In this document: positions 10,124 to 20,355 of the stretch, piece after piece | Numbering within the stretch: position 1 is the stretch's first letter | Layout: every line of letters starts with the position of its first letter | Assembly: GCF_017654505.1 (NCBI RefSeq) | Contig: NC_054572.1 | Coordinates: 4,923,364-4,987,363, forward strand | Source: Polyodon spathula | Taxonomy: Eukaryota > Chordata > Actinopteri > Acipenseriformes > Polyodontidae | Length of the DNA stretch: 64,000 nucleotides | Direction: 5' to 3' | Notes under the pieces: model-generated | Databases searched by the model: none | Told to the model about the DNA's origin: nothing | Seen by the model: the letters and a program-made list of their open reading frames with translations, nothing else | Translations under genes and position numbers: made by a program

Positions 10124-11040
10124 TTTAGTTTTGCTCATGCTAGATTTGTGTGGAGATTTTGTTACATGTTATGCTGTTAGATTTGAGTGGAGATTTAGTT
10201 CAGGTGTGTTTTATTGAAAGGTGATGCTGCTCTTGTAGCTGTACTGTTATATTTGTGGCTCGTGGCTGTGCACAGTGTGTGTTCATACCTGTACTAACCA
10301 GTGTGAGTGTTCATGTTGCATGCTGTGTGGGTCTCTGGCAGCACCCTGGGGTTTGTCTCAATGCAGTGAATGCAGAGTAAGCTCGTGGCTGTGCACAGAG
10401 TGTCTTCTGATGCCTGTTTGTTCTCTTGCATGGTTTGAGATGTGAATCCCGCTCTGTGTGCTTGTCTCGAGCAAGAATGAAGAGTTAAGTGTATTTCACG
10501 TTGCTTCCTTCTGTGGTAATGCAGATGAAATGTAACTGTAGCTACATTTGAAAGTGCAGTTTAATTGATTCATGGAAGTGTAATGTTAAATGTAGTGGGA
10601 ATGCAGGATTTGTATTCAATTTGAAATAGGAATGTTCATGCATGTATTGAAATGTACAATATTTTATGTTGAAGCAGTTTTATGAAGTTACAATGACATG
10701 CATGTAATGTTATAACATTGAAGTAGCTAAGTAACATTCATGCATATTAAACCCTCAACACAGCAAGTTGTATTTGCAAGACATTTTATTTCAAAGCGAG
10801 TTGTTGACTTTTTGAAGCAGAATAGCTTGAAGGGAAGCATTGTAGTGTTTTAAAGGTAGTAAAGTTGAGTTAGGAGTAGTCAGTTTGTCAGTGGATTGAG
10901 TAGTGCTTGTTCCCTGTCTGTCTGTCCTGGTGGCTTCTGTTTGCACACTGGCACTCGGGTGACTCCTCCCCCTTCTAGTCATGCCTTTTAGAGTCAGATT
11001 TGACTGACATTTTTCCATAACTCTGTAAATGCTGATAACT
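10121..11040. other. No gene seen
   Basis: Unique-looking sequence with a weak internal echo: the phrase ctcgtggctgtgcacag occurs at about 10258 and again near 10382. No exon with supporting splice sites is visible. Confidence 0.5.
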
Positions 11041-11236
11041 GTCCCCTGGTCAGCTGTCCAGCTCGCTGCTGTGGTCATATTTTCCCCTGGTCAGCTGTCC
11101 AGCTCACTGCTGTGGTCATCCTGTCCCCTGGTCAGCTGTCCAGCTCGCTGCTGTGGTCATCCTGTCCCCTGGTCAGCTGTCCAGCTCGCTGCTGTGGTCA
11201 TCCTGTCCCCTGGTTAGCTGTCCAGCTCGCTGCTGC
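11041..11236. repeat. 41-bp tandem array
   Basis: Almost five units with starts at 11041, 11082, 11123, 11164 and 11205. Each begins gtcccctggtcagctgtcc and continues agctcgctgctgtggtcat. Divergence is very low. The open frames across it only reflect the repeat. Confidence 0.95.
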
Positions 11237-11710
11237 AGAAGTTTGTTTGGGGCTGGGACAATGTTCTCAACAGACTGGTGTTTCTTACCATTTGTTAAAC
11301 TTTGAAGAGGACCTGCAGGTTTATCTTGCAGTCTTTGCTGAAGTGATGCTAGGCTTTATTTATTTGAGAGTCTGTGTTGGATAATGTGCTTTTTGACAGT
11401 GAAGTTGCTTTTAAAAAACAAGTAAAGAAAATGCACACAATCTCTAACTCACTGTTTGACAAATAAAAAAAAAAAGAAAATTTGTTTTATTACAACCAGC
11501 AGTTCTATTAAGTGACCACAAGATGGCAACATGAGACCATTTCACAAGCGCAGCGGTGCCTGAAATGCGCTCCGAGTTTAGGAATGGAGGAGGAGCGGGC
11601 GCTGCGGTTCCTCCACTCCGCGTCCCGGGCCCCGTTTGCTCTCCTTTTATTTCTGTATTTTCTCATTTGATCTCTTCTAAAACTACAAGCCATTCAAGGT
11701 GTGTCTTTTT
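11237..11710. other. No gene called; small CpG-rich patch
   Basis: Mostly plain sequence. Around 11560-11640 there is a short CpG-rich patch with a 28-codon open frame starting at about 11583 (MEEERALRFL). It could be an exon but stops before any good donor, so I do not call it. Confidence 0.4.
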
Positions 11711-11711
11711 A

Positions 11712-12000
11712 TTTTATTATTTCTTATATATTGATGGGTGATTTTGTATTTGCTCTAATGTTGTACTGTTCTCTCCTACGTGTTTTATTTCATTACATTT
11801 TGGTAAAATATGAAATCCATGAACTTGCTAGTCTTGCATGACATATTCTTAACTACTGTATTTCCACCCTGTATTTTTACATATAATTCAAAATATATAT
11901 TTCCATTCTTTGCATTTGTTTTTTGTAGGTTTTCACGCTTCCTTTTCATCTATTATTTCAGCTTTTTCCAAATGTGTTTCAAACTATTTGGTGAGAACAA
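11712..12000 (+). repeat. Unnamed dispersed repeat R, copy 3
   Basis: The longest copy of the repeat also seen at 8265-8530 and 9113-9231. It is about 90% similar by eye to copy 1 and runs from tatattgatgggtgattttg to caaatgtgtttcaaac. Confidence 0.85.
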
Positions 12001-12002
12001 CT

Positions 12003-12004
<2 letters not shown>

Positions 12005-12076
<72 letters not shown>

Positions 12077-12077
12077 T
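12005..12077. repeat. (TC)n microsatellite
   Basis: Nearly pure TC run with one interruption. Confidence 0.97.
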
Positions 12078-12119
12078 GCCCTACATAAATTAAAGCATTC
12101 ATTTTTCCACTGTTGATAT

Positions 12120-13530
12120 CACCGTGTAACAAATATTTTTGGTTCCTGGGTAGTAAGTGTTATTTCCTAATTGCTTATGCCTCAAAAGTATAGAAAATGG
12201 CTATTATTCCCCACAAACTTTGCTTTTGTGAACAGGACAATGATATTTTGAAATTTACCTATTTTCCAGAACATTCCAGATAGATTCAGTGCTGAATAAA
12301 CTTGGAGTAACTTCTAGAACTTTCTAGAACTTCCCAGTAATATAAATAGTAGTATAAATACAGGGGCCTTAAGCCCACCAGTTCAGTTTAGTTCCAGCTG
12401 CCTAAGTAGATACATATCTGCATTTTTCTGAGATGGCACAAGAGGCTGCAAGCATCCGGCAGACGCATTTTGCTATGTCTGCGGCCAATTTATCAGGACA
12501 AGAGCGAAAAAGTACTCCGTGGAAGCATCTGCTAAGATGTGTGAGGCCTACAAGGCATATTTCGGCATGCCTGTCGGGGATCAAAACGAACCCTGGGCAC
12601 CTCATTTCACCTGCGAGCACTGCAAAAAAACTCTGGAAGGTAAGATGGACAATTGTGGCTCGGAATTTTATGTTATAAAATTTGTTAAAATTTTTAAAAT
12701 TGTAAAAGTTTTTAATTTTAAAATGTTTTACAATTTTCAATGTTGTTGAAAAAATATATCATTCATGAAAAATGTGGCGAGAATCTCTTACACATTAGTC
12801 ATGGGTGAAATAAATGTATTTTTGTAGGATGGTACAGAGGGGAAAAGAGAAAAAAGAAGAAAAAAGATAAAGAAGATCCTGGAGTGAAATGAATTCCCCA
12901 AGAAGCTCACTAGTAAGGAGAAAGCGGCTTGGAACAGCTTTGTCGCAGTGGTTTGGGGCTTCCTGGGCAATCACAAGGCCGAAAACTATGTGGAGCTGGT
13001 TGAGACTCTGGTGAAGAACTACGGCAAAATGGGCTGTAGGATGTCCCTCAAAGTCCATATCCTTGATGCTCATCTTGATAAATTCCAGGAGAACATGGGA
13101 GTGTGCTCGGAGGAGCAAGGCGAGTGCTTCCACCAGGATATACTGGACTTTGAACGCCGCTACCAAGGAGAGTATAACGAGAATATGATGGGAGACTACA
13201 TTTGGGGGCTGTTTCGTGAATGTGATTTACAGTATAATCGTAAATCTCGAAAAACTACTCACTTCTAAATCTTTTGTAGTCATTTTTGTATTACTTTAGT
13301 ATAAATACATGTTAATTTGGATTCATATGTTGTTTTTTTCTGACTTTATGTGAACGAAAAGACACAAATTCACCCGTTTTCTCATTGGAAACAGGTACAT
13401 TTCAAAATATCACTGTCCTGGTCACAAAAGCAAAGTTTGTGGGGAATAATAGCCATTTTCTATACTTTTGAGGCATAAGCAATTAGGAAATAACACTAAC
13501 TACCCAGGAACAAAAATTGTGTAAATAGTG
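12120..13530 (+). mobile_element. Family X DNA transposon, copy 1 (internally deleted)
   Basis: Long terminal inverted repeats of about 145 bp. The left end (caccgtgtaacaaat, then ggttcctgggtagtaag) is mirrored by the right end (gaacaaaaattgtgtaaata, ending gtg at 13530). A TATA-like phrase (tataaatagtagtataaat) near 12342 precedes the coding part. Inside are fragments of a transposase-like protein on the + strand. The same termini recur at 51741-53070 and 37334-37718. No clear target-site duplication is visible (flanks gatat / tattc). Confidence 0.85.
12433..13268 (+). pseudogene. Family X protein remnant, copy 1 (N-terminal exon plus C-terminal part)
   Basis: An N-terminal part reads as MAQEAASIRQTHF and then, in another frame, EASAKMCEAYKAYFG and a C-x2-C pair (TCEHCKKTLEG, about 12616-12640). 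The middle is missing. After a gap the protein resumes at about 12891 (the frame for FPKKLTSKEKAAW) and runs to the natural C-terminus at 13268, with KVHILDAHLDKF, EEQGECFHQDILDFERRY and GDYIWGLFRE. I know this conserved C-terminal half from many uncharacterised animal proteins but cannot name the transposase superfamily. Deletion and frameshifts make it nonfunctional. Confidence 0.75.
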
Positions 13531-13587
13531 TATTCTGTTATTTCTGGTCGTCTGAGCAAGGATCTCGCTGCAGAAGCAAAGGAGCCG

Positions 13588-13687
13588 CACACACGAGGGT
13601 TTGCACACACGAGGGTTTGCACACACGAGGGTTTGCACACACGAGGGTTTGCACACACGAGGGTTTGCACACACGAGGGTTTGCATA
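13588..13687. repeat. 16-bp tandem array
   Basis: Six nearly perfect units of acacacgagggtttgc. Because 16 is not a multiple of 3, all three frames are used in turn, giving an artefactual open frame on both strands. Confidence 0.95.
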
Positions 13688-14155
13688 TAATGTCTGCGTG
13701 TCTCAGTGAAACCAGGCCCTTCCTCTATGAAAACGTTACAGAGTTCAATATTTCTATTTATTAAATGGTTACTTCATATAATCAATTTTTTTCCCAAATA
13801 ATAAATTTCTTCCCATTTGATATGGCATGGTATTTGTTCTGTATATTTATTTCTACTGCGGTTTGTGCTTGGATCATTACTGTGCCGTGATTAATAGATA
13901 CAAGGAGATTTTTTGAAAGCAGACCCACAACACAATGATACAGCGTGACAGGTGTTCTCTGATTACGAGATTTAAAATAATAATTGATAAATGAACACAG
14001 AGTTGTCGTTGAAGACTTGTGTTTTGTGCTTGTTTTTTTCCCCACAACGTCTGTTTGTTTGAATCTGTCAAAGATACAATAGAAGTGAATCTTTTATTGG
14101 ATATTTTCAACACAGTAATCACCTGCATGTTGTACAAATCATTAGTTAAAGTACT
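13688..14155. other. AT-rich stretch without gene
   Basis: No exon, RNA gene or known repeat recognised. Confidence 0.5.
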
Positions 14156-14164
14156 GCAGGCTTG

Positions 14165-14245
14165 AGTAGCTCTCTGGCTGGCTCAGTTGTTAGAGCATTG
14201 AACTCTGATTCCCACTGTAGTCGGTTCATGAGGCACACGTATTTT
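14165..14245 (+). repeat. tRNA-like SINE head
   Basis: A pol III A-box-like phrase (tggctcagttgttagagc) is followed about 35 nt later by a weak B box (cggttcatgag). There is no clean cloverleaf, so a decayed tRNA-derived SINE is more likely than a tRNA gene. Confidence 0.45.
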
Positions 14246-14399
14246 CTTCCTGAGTCTCAAAAATATTGTTTAATTTAGACTTATTGTGAGCTTGGCTTTG
14301 AATCCAGTTCAAGGCATGTCTCTCTCAAACTGGTCTTTATGTATCCCCAGGTCTACATCACAACATGTAACAATGAATTGACTGGGAAACTGAGCAAGG

Positions 14400-14475
14400 A
14401 GGCTGGATAGCTCACCTGTAGAGAGCAGGACTCTGTTTCCCAGATTTCTGAATTCAAACCTGCCAGGTGTTGGTT
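14400..14475 (+). repeat. tRNA-like SINE head
   Basis: A-box-like tagctcacctg and B-box-like gaattcaaacc at tRNA spacing. There is no intact acceptor stem. Confidence 0.4.
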
Positions 14476-14855
14476 GCTTGTGTTTATTCCACTTTTTCTC
14501 TTCAAAATCATTACTGATAAACCAAGCATTATGAAAGCGGGCAAGGTGGTGCAGTTGACTCATCTGGTGTCGCTGGGTGGAGTCTGGAGCAGATGTTCAG
14601 CAGTAAGAGGTCATGACATTTCGGAACCCATAACCTCCTACTGCTGCAAGCATGCCTAAGTCATTTTTCACTTGTTGTCCCCTGATTTTATTATTTTGTA
14701 TTATTAAATGTTTGACTTTTGGGTTTGTTAGTACTCTGTTATGTGCTGATGCGTTTCGATTTTGTATTTTGTTTGTTTTTTTAAGTTTTTTTGTCAAAAA
14801 ACAAAAAAGTGATATTTTCATGAAAAACATTTACTTTTTTTAAGCTTAAAAAACA

Positions 14856-14980
14856 CGCCTCCAGTGTAATAACGAGGTATTGCATGCGAAGGGTAATGTA
14901 CACGGTCGACAGCAGCTCAGTCTTGTGTTATTGGTGTATTTTCCATGGCACGCCATACCTCATTATTGCACTGGAGGGCG
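14856..14980. repeat. Short inverted-repeat element (MITE-like)
   Basis: Arms of about 25 nt: cgcctccagtgtaataacga at the left (14856 on) and its imperfect complement, ending at 14980, at the right. The centre is about 73 nt and non-coding. This is consistent with a small foldback or MITE. Confidence 0.65.
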
Positions 14981-15054
14981 CTGGTTTTAACAACTTTTTT
15001 TTTTCTTAAAATTTCCACCACGATAGAAAATGCTGTATTTTTCATTCACGGGAC

Positions 15055-15130
15055 CTGCTGTCCAGGTAGCTCAGTTAGCAGAGCAGCAGACTGATGATCT
15101 CAGGGTTGTGGGTGGGTTCAAGCCCCCCTT
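15055..15130 (+). repeat. tRNA-like SINE head (best boxes)
   Basis: A good A box (tagctcagttagcagagc) and a good B box (gggttcaagcccc) at tRNA spacing. The acceptor stem does not pair well (gtccagg against ttgattg) and one T-stem pair is broken. It is likely a tRNA-derived SINE or tRNA pseudogene, not a functional tRNA. Confidence 0.5.
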
Positions 15131-15307
15131 GATTGTTAATGTTAAATACAGTTTCTAATTGCAGGCAGGTGCTGGCTCTGAAGGCTCTATAGTTTAGTAC
15201 ATGGTGCTGACTCTGTGTTGGAGCCACACTGGTGTCAGTTTCATAATCTCCACACTGAAGGCTGTACTTCTATTCTTATACACAAAGTAAAGGGAGAGGA
15301 GAGAGGA

Positions 15308-15470
15308 GAGAGGGCATCAGCAGTACTCCTCAGTCCAGGAAGGACAGCTCCATGCACTCTACAGCCTCAGGGGTAGAGGGAGGGGGGAGAGGGGTAAAGG
15401 AGAGAGGGCAGCAGCAGTATTCCTCAGTCCAGGAGGGACAGCTCCATGCACTCCACAGCCTCAGGGTGAA
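15308..15470. repeat. 94-bp tandem duplication covering the end of an exon
   Basis: The segment with tcagtccagg at 15330 repeats at 15424 (offset 94). Both copies contain the C-terminal codons and stop of the minus-strand exon described next. The copies differ at a few bases. Confidence 0.85.
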
Positions 15471-15534
15471 GCATGCGGGTCGCCAGCCGCTCCATATCAT
15501 CCAGACTCAACAAGCGCAGGCTCCGCTCGTAATC
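15424..15534 (-). CDS. Terminal exon of an unrecognised protein-coding gene
   Basis: On the minus strand, a polypyrimidine tract ending ctctcag (acceptor at 15537-15535) is followed by 36 codons and a TGA at 15426-15424. The peptide starts DYERSLRLLSLDDMERLATR and ends ECMELSLLD. It is acidic and leucine rich and predicted helical. The acceptor quality, clean frame and low repeat content suggest a real last exon. The preceding exon is not visible: upstream on this strand lies a (GT)n run and then DIRS debris. Its last codons are duplicated downstream by the 94-bp repeat. I do not recognise the family. Confidence 0.55.
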   Translation of the reverse strand, partial: DYERSLRLLSLDDMERLATRMLHPEAVECMELSLLD

Positions 15535-15769
15535 CTGAGAGAGGCAGGGGGAGAGACATGGAGTCACAACTACACACTGGTCTGCACCTGCATTTCAGAG
15601 TGTGCGTGCTGCATCTGAGACTGTCTGTGCTGCAGCTACGATTGTGTCTGCGTCTCTGTGTGACTGTAGAGCTGTGTTTGTGTTGTTCACTGTGTCTGTG
15701 TGTCTGTATGTAGCTGTGTCTGTGTTTATTGTGTTCAGTTTAGCTTTTGTAGTTGCTCCAGCTTCTCAC

Positions 15770-15770
<1 letters not shown>

Positions 15771-15838
<68 letters not shown>
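15771..15838. repeat. (GT)n microsatellite
   Basis: Pure GT run of 68 bp. Confidence 0.97.
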
Positions 15839-15839
<1 letters not shown>

Positions 15840-16145
15840 GGCAATTCAGCTGTGTGAATTCAAAGGTAGGAATCCAAGGCTACTTGTGAGTTCCTACTTC
15901 TTTGAATCAAAGCATGTACTGATTACATTCATTGCACGCGCACTGGTACTGTGCACAGGCTACAGCCCAACGATCTCACAGCCTCTCATGGTCTCCTTGA
16001 AGGAGCAGTAAGTGAACGAGGCAGTCGAGAGATATATGCAAACTAAAGAGCCAGAGAAACTATAGAGCTTCTCCCCCTGCTCAGATCTCAGCTCGACCTC
16101 TGACCCCTGCCCTGGAGCTGACCCTCCCCCTGTGGTCACCCTGAC
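15840..16145. other. No gene called
   Basis: Mixed sequence. There are short open stretches on the minus strand at about 15975-16010 and 16160-16240 with passable splice-like signals but no recognisable domain. Confidence 0.4.
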
Positions 16146-16179
16146 GTCTCAGAACAAGATGTGGGGAAGGGTGGAGAGG

Positions 16180-16483
16180 AACAGGACGTGATCTCGATCC
16201 CAGGCCAGAGTCCCTGACACGGAGAACTCATCTTTCAACAAGAAGGGTTCAACTCAAGGTATTTTCTAATGCCAAAAAAGGATGGTGGTCTTTGCCCCAT
16301 CACAAACCTGAGACACCTCAAAGGGCTCTTGAGGGAGAGGAGGTTCCAGATGGTAACATATTGTCATCCTCCTGTCGGTCTGGCCGGACGACTGGTTTAC
16401 AATTGTGGCTTAAGGGATGCATATTTTCCTGTCCCTGTTTGTCCTGCGCACAGGAAATATCTCTACTTCCCTTTTCAGTGAAG
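16180..16483 (+). mobile_element. DIRS-like retrotransposon fragment (reverse transcriptase N-terminal part)
   Basis: The frame around 16220-16350 reads GELIFQQEGFNSRYFLMPKK and then DGGLCPITNLRHLK, the typical RT entry of DIRS-type YR retrotransposons. A later segment at about 16410-16480 reads LRDAYFPVPVCPAHRKYLYF, motif A with its Asp and the conserved HRKYL. A stop precedes the block and there is a frame break between the two segments. There is no recombinase or terminal repeat here, so this is a dead internal fragment. Confidence 0.75.
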
Positions 16484-16542
16484 CACTTTCGATTTTTCTG
16501 TGCTCCCATTTGTTCTCTTCTTAGCACTCCGCACATTCTCAA

Positions 16543-16648
16543 AGTGACCCCCCAAAAAGAGGTCAAAGTTCAAGTTTTTACATCAAGTATACACAATAAG
16601 TTATTGGTTCCCAAGTTATAACCATTTCAGTTTTTGGGGGGTCACATT
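16543..16648. repeat. Small inverted-repeat element
   Basis: Perfect 15-nt terminal inverted repeats, gtgaccccccaaaaa at 16543-16557 and tttttggggggtcac at 16634-16648. The interior is about 76 bp and non-coding. An (ATA)n run follows. Confidence 0.75.
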
Positions 16649-16947
16649 AATAATAATAATAATAATAATAGTGTTGGACATATTCCCTGAATATGATATT
16701 AATACCTGTATTAATGATATGACTGGACTAGTTAATGAAACTGCTGTGCTGTCTTAGGTAAAAAGCAAACTGCTGGGACTTAAGAAAAAGGGCCCCTTGG
16801 ATCCTGGCGGTAATACTGAACTGAAGGTGTCCAGGGATAGGAGGGGGGCATCTGGACTGGGTGAAGCTGAAAGGACAGTGAAGAAACTACGAAACTGCAA
16901 ACACAAGCGGTTTGGTGCAAGGAAGACATAAATTACATAAAGTATAG
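16649..16947. other. No gene seen
   Basis: (ATA)n run and then sequence without recognised coding content, up to the 5' break of a CR1 copy. Confidence 0.5.
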
Positions 16948-16998
16948 ATCCAGGACCCTATTGACAGTGGTGACCAGACAGCAAAAAGAAGGGAGGTC

Positions 16999-17478
16999 AT
17001 GATTGCTGGGGACTCCATATTGAGAAACACAGCAAGTTCAATTCGCAGTTTGGACCCCCTTACTACAACAGTGTGCTGCCTTCCGGGAGCCTCGGTCAAG
17101 CACATCACTGAGAACGTGGACAGGCTCCTAGAACGAACAGGAGAGGACCCGGTAGTAGTCGTCCACATCGGTACAAACAACATTGGAAGAGACAGACCAA
17201 AATCCCTGCAAAACAAATTCAGAGAGCTATGAAGGAAATTAAAAGAGAAAACCAAAACTGTGGTATTTTCTGGTATACTACTGGCACCTTGCAAAGGACC
17301 ATATGGACAGCTGGAAATAATTAATCAAAACGCATGGCTGAAGACGTGGTGCACACAGGAAGGCTTCACCTATCTTGATCATTGGACCACATTCTACAAC
17401 GAGGACTATCTGTATAGACGGGACGGACTGCACTTAAAAAACAAAATCCTCGAGCAGGTTCGGAAGCATTTAAACTAG
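16999..17478 (+). pseudogene. CR1 ORF1 esterase-like domain, broken
   Basis: Starts at MIAGDSILRNTASS, the SGNH-hydrolase-like block with GDS, and has VVVHIGTNNIGRD further in. A TGA interrupts at 17230, where the intact copy has a glycine or lysine frame. About 15 nt are missing near the end (before KILEQVRKHLN). CR1 ORF1 proteins are known to carry an esterase-like domain, and the catalytic Ser and the GTNN motif are visible here. Confidence 0.85.
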
Positions 17479-17509
17479 AAAGGAAGGGGGGAGAAATCAA
17501 CAAAAAAAC

Positions 17510-20277
17510 AGAAGGGAGACCGCATCAAAACAAGAACAACAACTCAGGTAAGACAACCATTAAATGTATTTATCTAAATGCTAGAAGTATCAGAAACAAA
17601 ATTCTAGAACTTGAAGCTACTGCACTAACAAGTAACTATGATGTGATAGGTGTTACAAAAACGTGGTTGTCTGAGAGTGATGGGGATGAATATAATATTT
17701 GTGGGTATACACTGTATAGGAAAGACAGGCAGGACAGAAGAGGAGGAGGGGTAGTGCTATACATAAGAAACAGTCTTGAAGCCCAGGTGTTAAACCTGGA
17801 CAAAGAAAATAAAGCCGAATCAATATGGGTCAGAATAATGGACAAAAATTCAAAGGGAATAATAATAGGAGCATGCTATAGACTGCCAGATTCAGACGGT
17901 GAGCAAAATAATCTGTTATACAATGACATTAGAAATGCGTGTAGCAAAGGAGAAGCCATACTAATGGGGGATTTCAACTTCCCCCATATAAAATGGGAAA
18001 ACCCGGTGGGTAGCACGAAGGATGAAATTGAAATGGTGGAAATGACAAATGACTGCTTCCTAACACAATTTGTCAAGGCACTGACTAGAGGGGAGGCATG
18101 CCTTGATTTAGTCTTTTCAAATAACGAAGACAGAATAACTAAAACAGAGGTCAGAGAACCACTGGCAAACTCAGACCACAACATGGTCTCATTTGAAGTG
18201 TTTTTTAAAACCCCAAAAGGAATGACTTAAGCTAAGGTTTACAATTTTAGAAAAGCAAACTATGAAGGTATGAAACAGAGACTAACAGAAGTAGATTGGA
18301 ATAAAATAGAGAAAACACCCACAGAAGAAGGATGGTTGTTCTTCAAAAATGTAGTACTAGAGGCGCAAAACAATTACATCCCTAAAGTAGACAAATCTAA
18401 ATGTAAAACTAAATTGCCAAAATGGTTTAATAGATCAACTAAAAAAAAATATTCAGCGAAAAAAGGCACTTTATAGAGCATTAAAAAAGGACCAAAAAGA
18501 AAGTACGCAGAAAGAGTACACAGAACTGCAAACGCAAGTCAAAAAGGAAGTTAGAAAGGGCAAGAGAGAAATAGAAATGAACATTGCTAAGGGAGCTAAA
18601 ACCAATTCCAAAATGTTTTTCCAATATTACAACAGCAAGAGAACATTCAAAGAGGAGATTAAATGTTTAAGAGATACAAATGGCAAAATCGTAGATGAAG
18701 AAAAAAAAATAGCAAATATATTAAATGATTACTTTTCACAAGTTTTTACAAAGGAAGATACTGACAACATGCCCCACATGTCATCCAGTTCCTATCCAGT
18801 TTTAAATAACTTTAGCATAACTGAGGCAGAAGTGTTAAAGGGACTAGGAGCTCTTAAAATAAACAAATCCCCTGGGCCGGATGAGATCCTCCCAGTAGTA
18901 CTCAAAGAAATGAAAGAAGTAATTTACAAACCGCTAACCAAGATCATGCAGCAGTCTCTTGACACAGGGGTGGTACCGACAGACTGGAAAATTGCAAACG
19001 TAATACCGATCCACAAAAAGGGAAACAAAACTGAACCAGGTAACTACAGACCAGTAAGCCTGACTTCTATTATATGCAAACTTATGGAAACTATAATAAG
19101 ATCCAAAATGGAAAATTACCTATATGGTAACAGGGTTCTGGGAGACAGTCAACATGGTTTTAGGAAAGGGAGATCGTGCCTAACTAACTTGCTTGATTTT
19201 TTTGAGGATGCAACATCGATAATGGATAATTGCAAAGCATATAACATGGTTTATTTGGATTTCCAGAAAGCTTTTGACAAAGTCCCGCACAAAAGATTAA
19301 TTCTCAAACTGAATGCAGTTGGGATTCAAGGAAACACATGTACATGGATTAGGGAGTGGTTAACATGTAGAAAACAGAAAGTACTGATTAGAGGAGAAAC
19401 CTCAGAATGGAGTGTGGTAACCAGCGGTGTACCACAGGGATCAGTATTAGGTCCTCTGCTATTCCTAATCTACATTAATGATTTAGATTCTGGTATAGTA
19501 AGCAAACTTGTTAAATTTGCAGACGACACAAAAGTAGGAGGAGTGGCAAACACTGTTGTAGCAGCAAAGGTCATTCAAAATGATCTAGACAAGATTCAGT
19601 TTAATAGAGAAAAGTGTAAGGTACTGCACGCAGGAAATAAAAGTGTACATTATAAATATCATATGGGAGATACTGAAATTGGAGAAGGAATCTATGAAAA
19701 AGACCGAGGAGTTTTTGTAGACTCAGAAATGTCTTCATCTAGACAATGTGGGGAAGCTATAAAAAAGGCTAACAAGATGCTCGGATACATTGTGAAAAGT
19801 GTCGAATTTAAATCAAGGGAAGTAATGTTAAAACTGTACAATGCACTAGTAAGACCTCATCTTGAATATTGTGTGCAGTTCTGGTCACCTCGCTATAAAA
19901 TCACTGTAGAAAGAGTGCAAAGAAGAGCGACCAGAATTATTCCGGGCTTAAAAGGCATGTCATATGCAGACAGGCTAAAAGAATTGAATCTGTTCAGTCT
20001 TGAACAAAGAAGACTACTCAAGCATTCAAAATTCGAAAAGGTATTGACAGTGTCAACCCAAGGGACTTTTTCAGCCTGAAAAAAGAAACAAGGACCAGTG
20101 GTCACAAATGGAGATTAGACAAAGGGGCATTTAGAACAGAAAATAGGAGGCACTTTTTTGCACAGAGAATTGTGAGGGTCTGGAATCAATTCCCCAGTAA
20201 TGTTGTTGAAGCTGACACCCTGGGATCCGTCAAGAAGTTGCTTGATGAGATTCTGGGATCAATACGCTACTAACAAC
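17510..20277 (+). pseudogene. CR1 ORF2 (endonuclease plus reverse transcriptase), broken
   Basis: Homologous over its whole length to the intact 941-residue ORF2 at 22629-25454. Lesions: the catalytic glutamate of the endonuclease (TETWL) is a lysine (TKTWL, about 17658). There is a TAA at about 18228. A one-base shift lies in an A run near 18440. A 27-bp in-frame deletion at about 19596 removes NWADTWQMT. A deletion near 19900 removes the stretch corresponding to KDIAAL, and another frameshift follows near 20022. RT motifs including VYLDFQKAFDKVPHK and FADDTKVGG remain readable. Confidence 0.9.
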
Positions 20278-20355
20278 CAAACGAGCAAGATGGGCCGAAT
20301 GACCTCCTCTCGTTTGTAAACTTTCTTATGTTCTTATGTTCTTATGTTCTTATGT

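Larger units (their letters stand above)
16948..20355 (+). mobile_element. CR1 LINE copy 'a', 5'-truncated and broken
   Basis: Aligns with the minus-strand CR1 at 22558-26.7 kb from the phrase atccaggaccctattgacag (16948) to the 3' tail of ttcttatg repeats (20322-20355). It carries the end of ORF1 (esterase-like) and all of ORF2, with several lesions. The octamer-repeat tail and the endonuclease plus RT order are typical of the CR1 clade. Confidence 0.92.

Noticed and set aside
11560..11700. Possible first exon (MEEERALRFL frame)
   Set aside because: The frame ends before the only donor-like site, and no homology is recognised.
13588..13687. CRISPR-like regular repeat
   Set aside because: Sixteen-bp units are contiguous with no spacers, and the context is vertebrate. 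It is a plain tandem repeat.
15055..15130. Functional tRNA gene
   Set aside because: The A and B boxes are good, but the acceptor and T stems do not pair, so it is treated as a SINE head or pseudogene.
15602..16011. Open frames with long Val-Cys runs
   Set aside because: They are translations of the (GT)n microsatellite.
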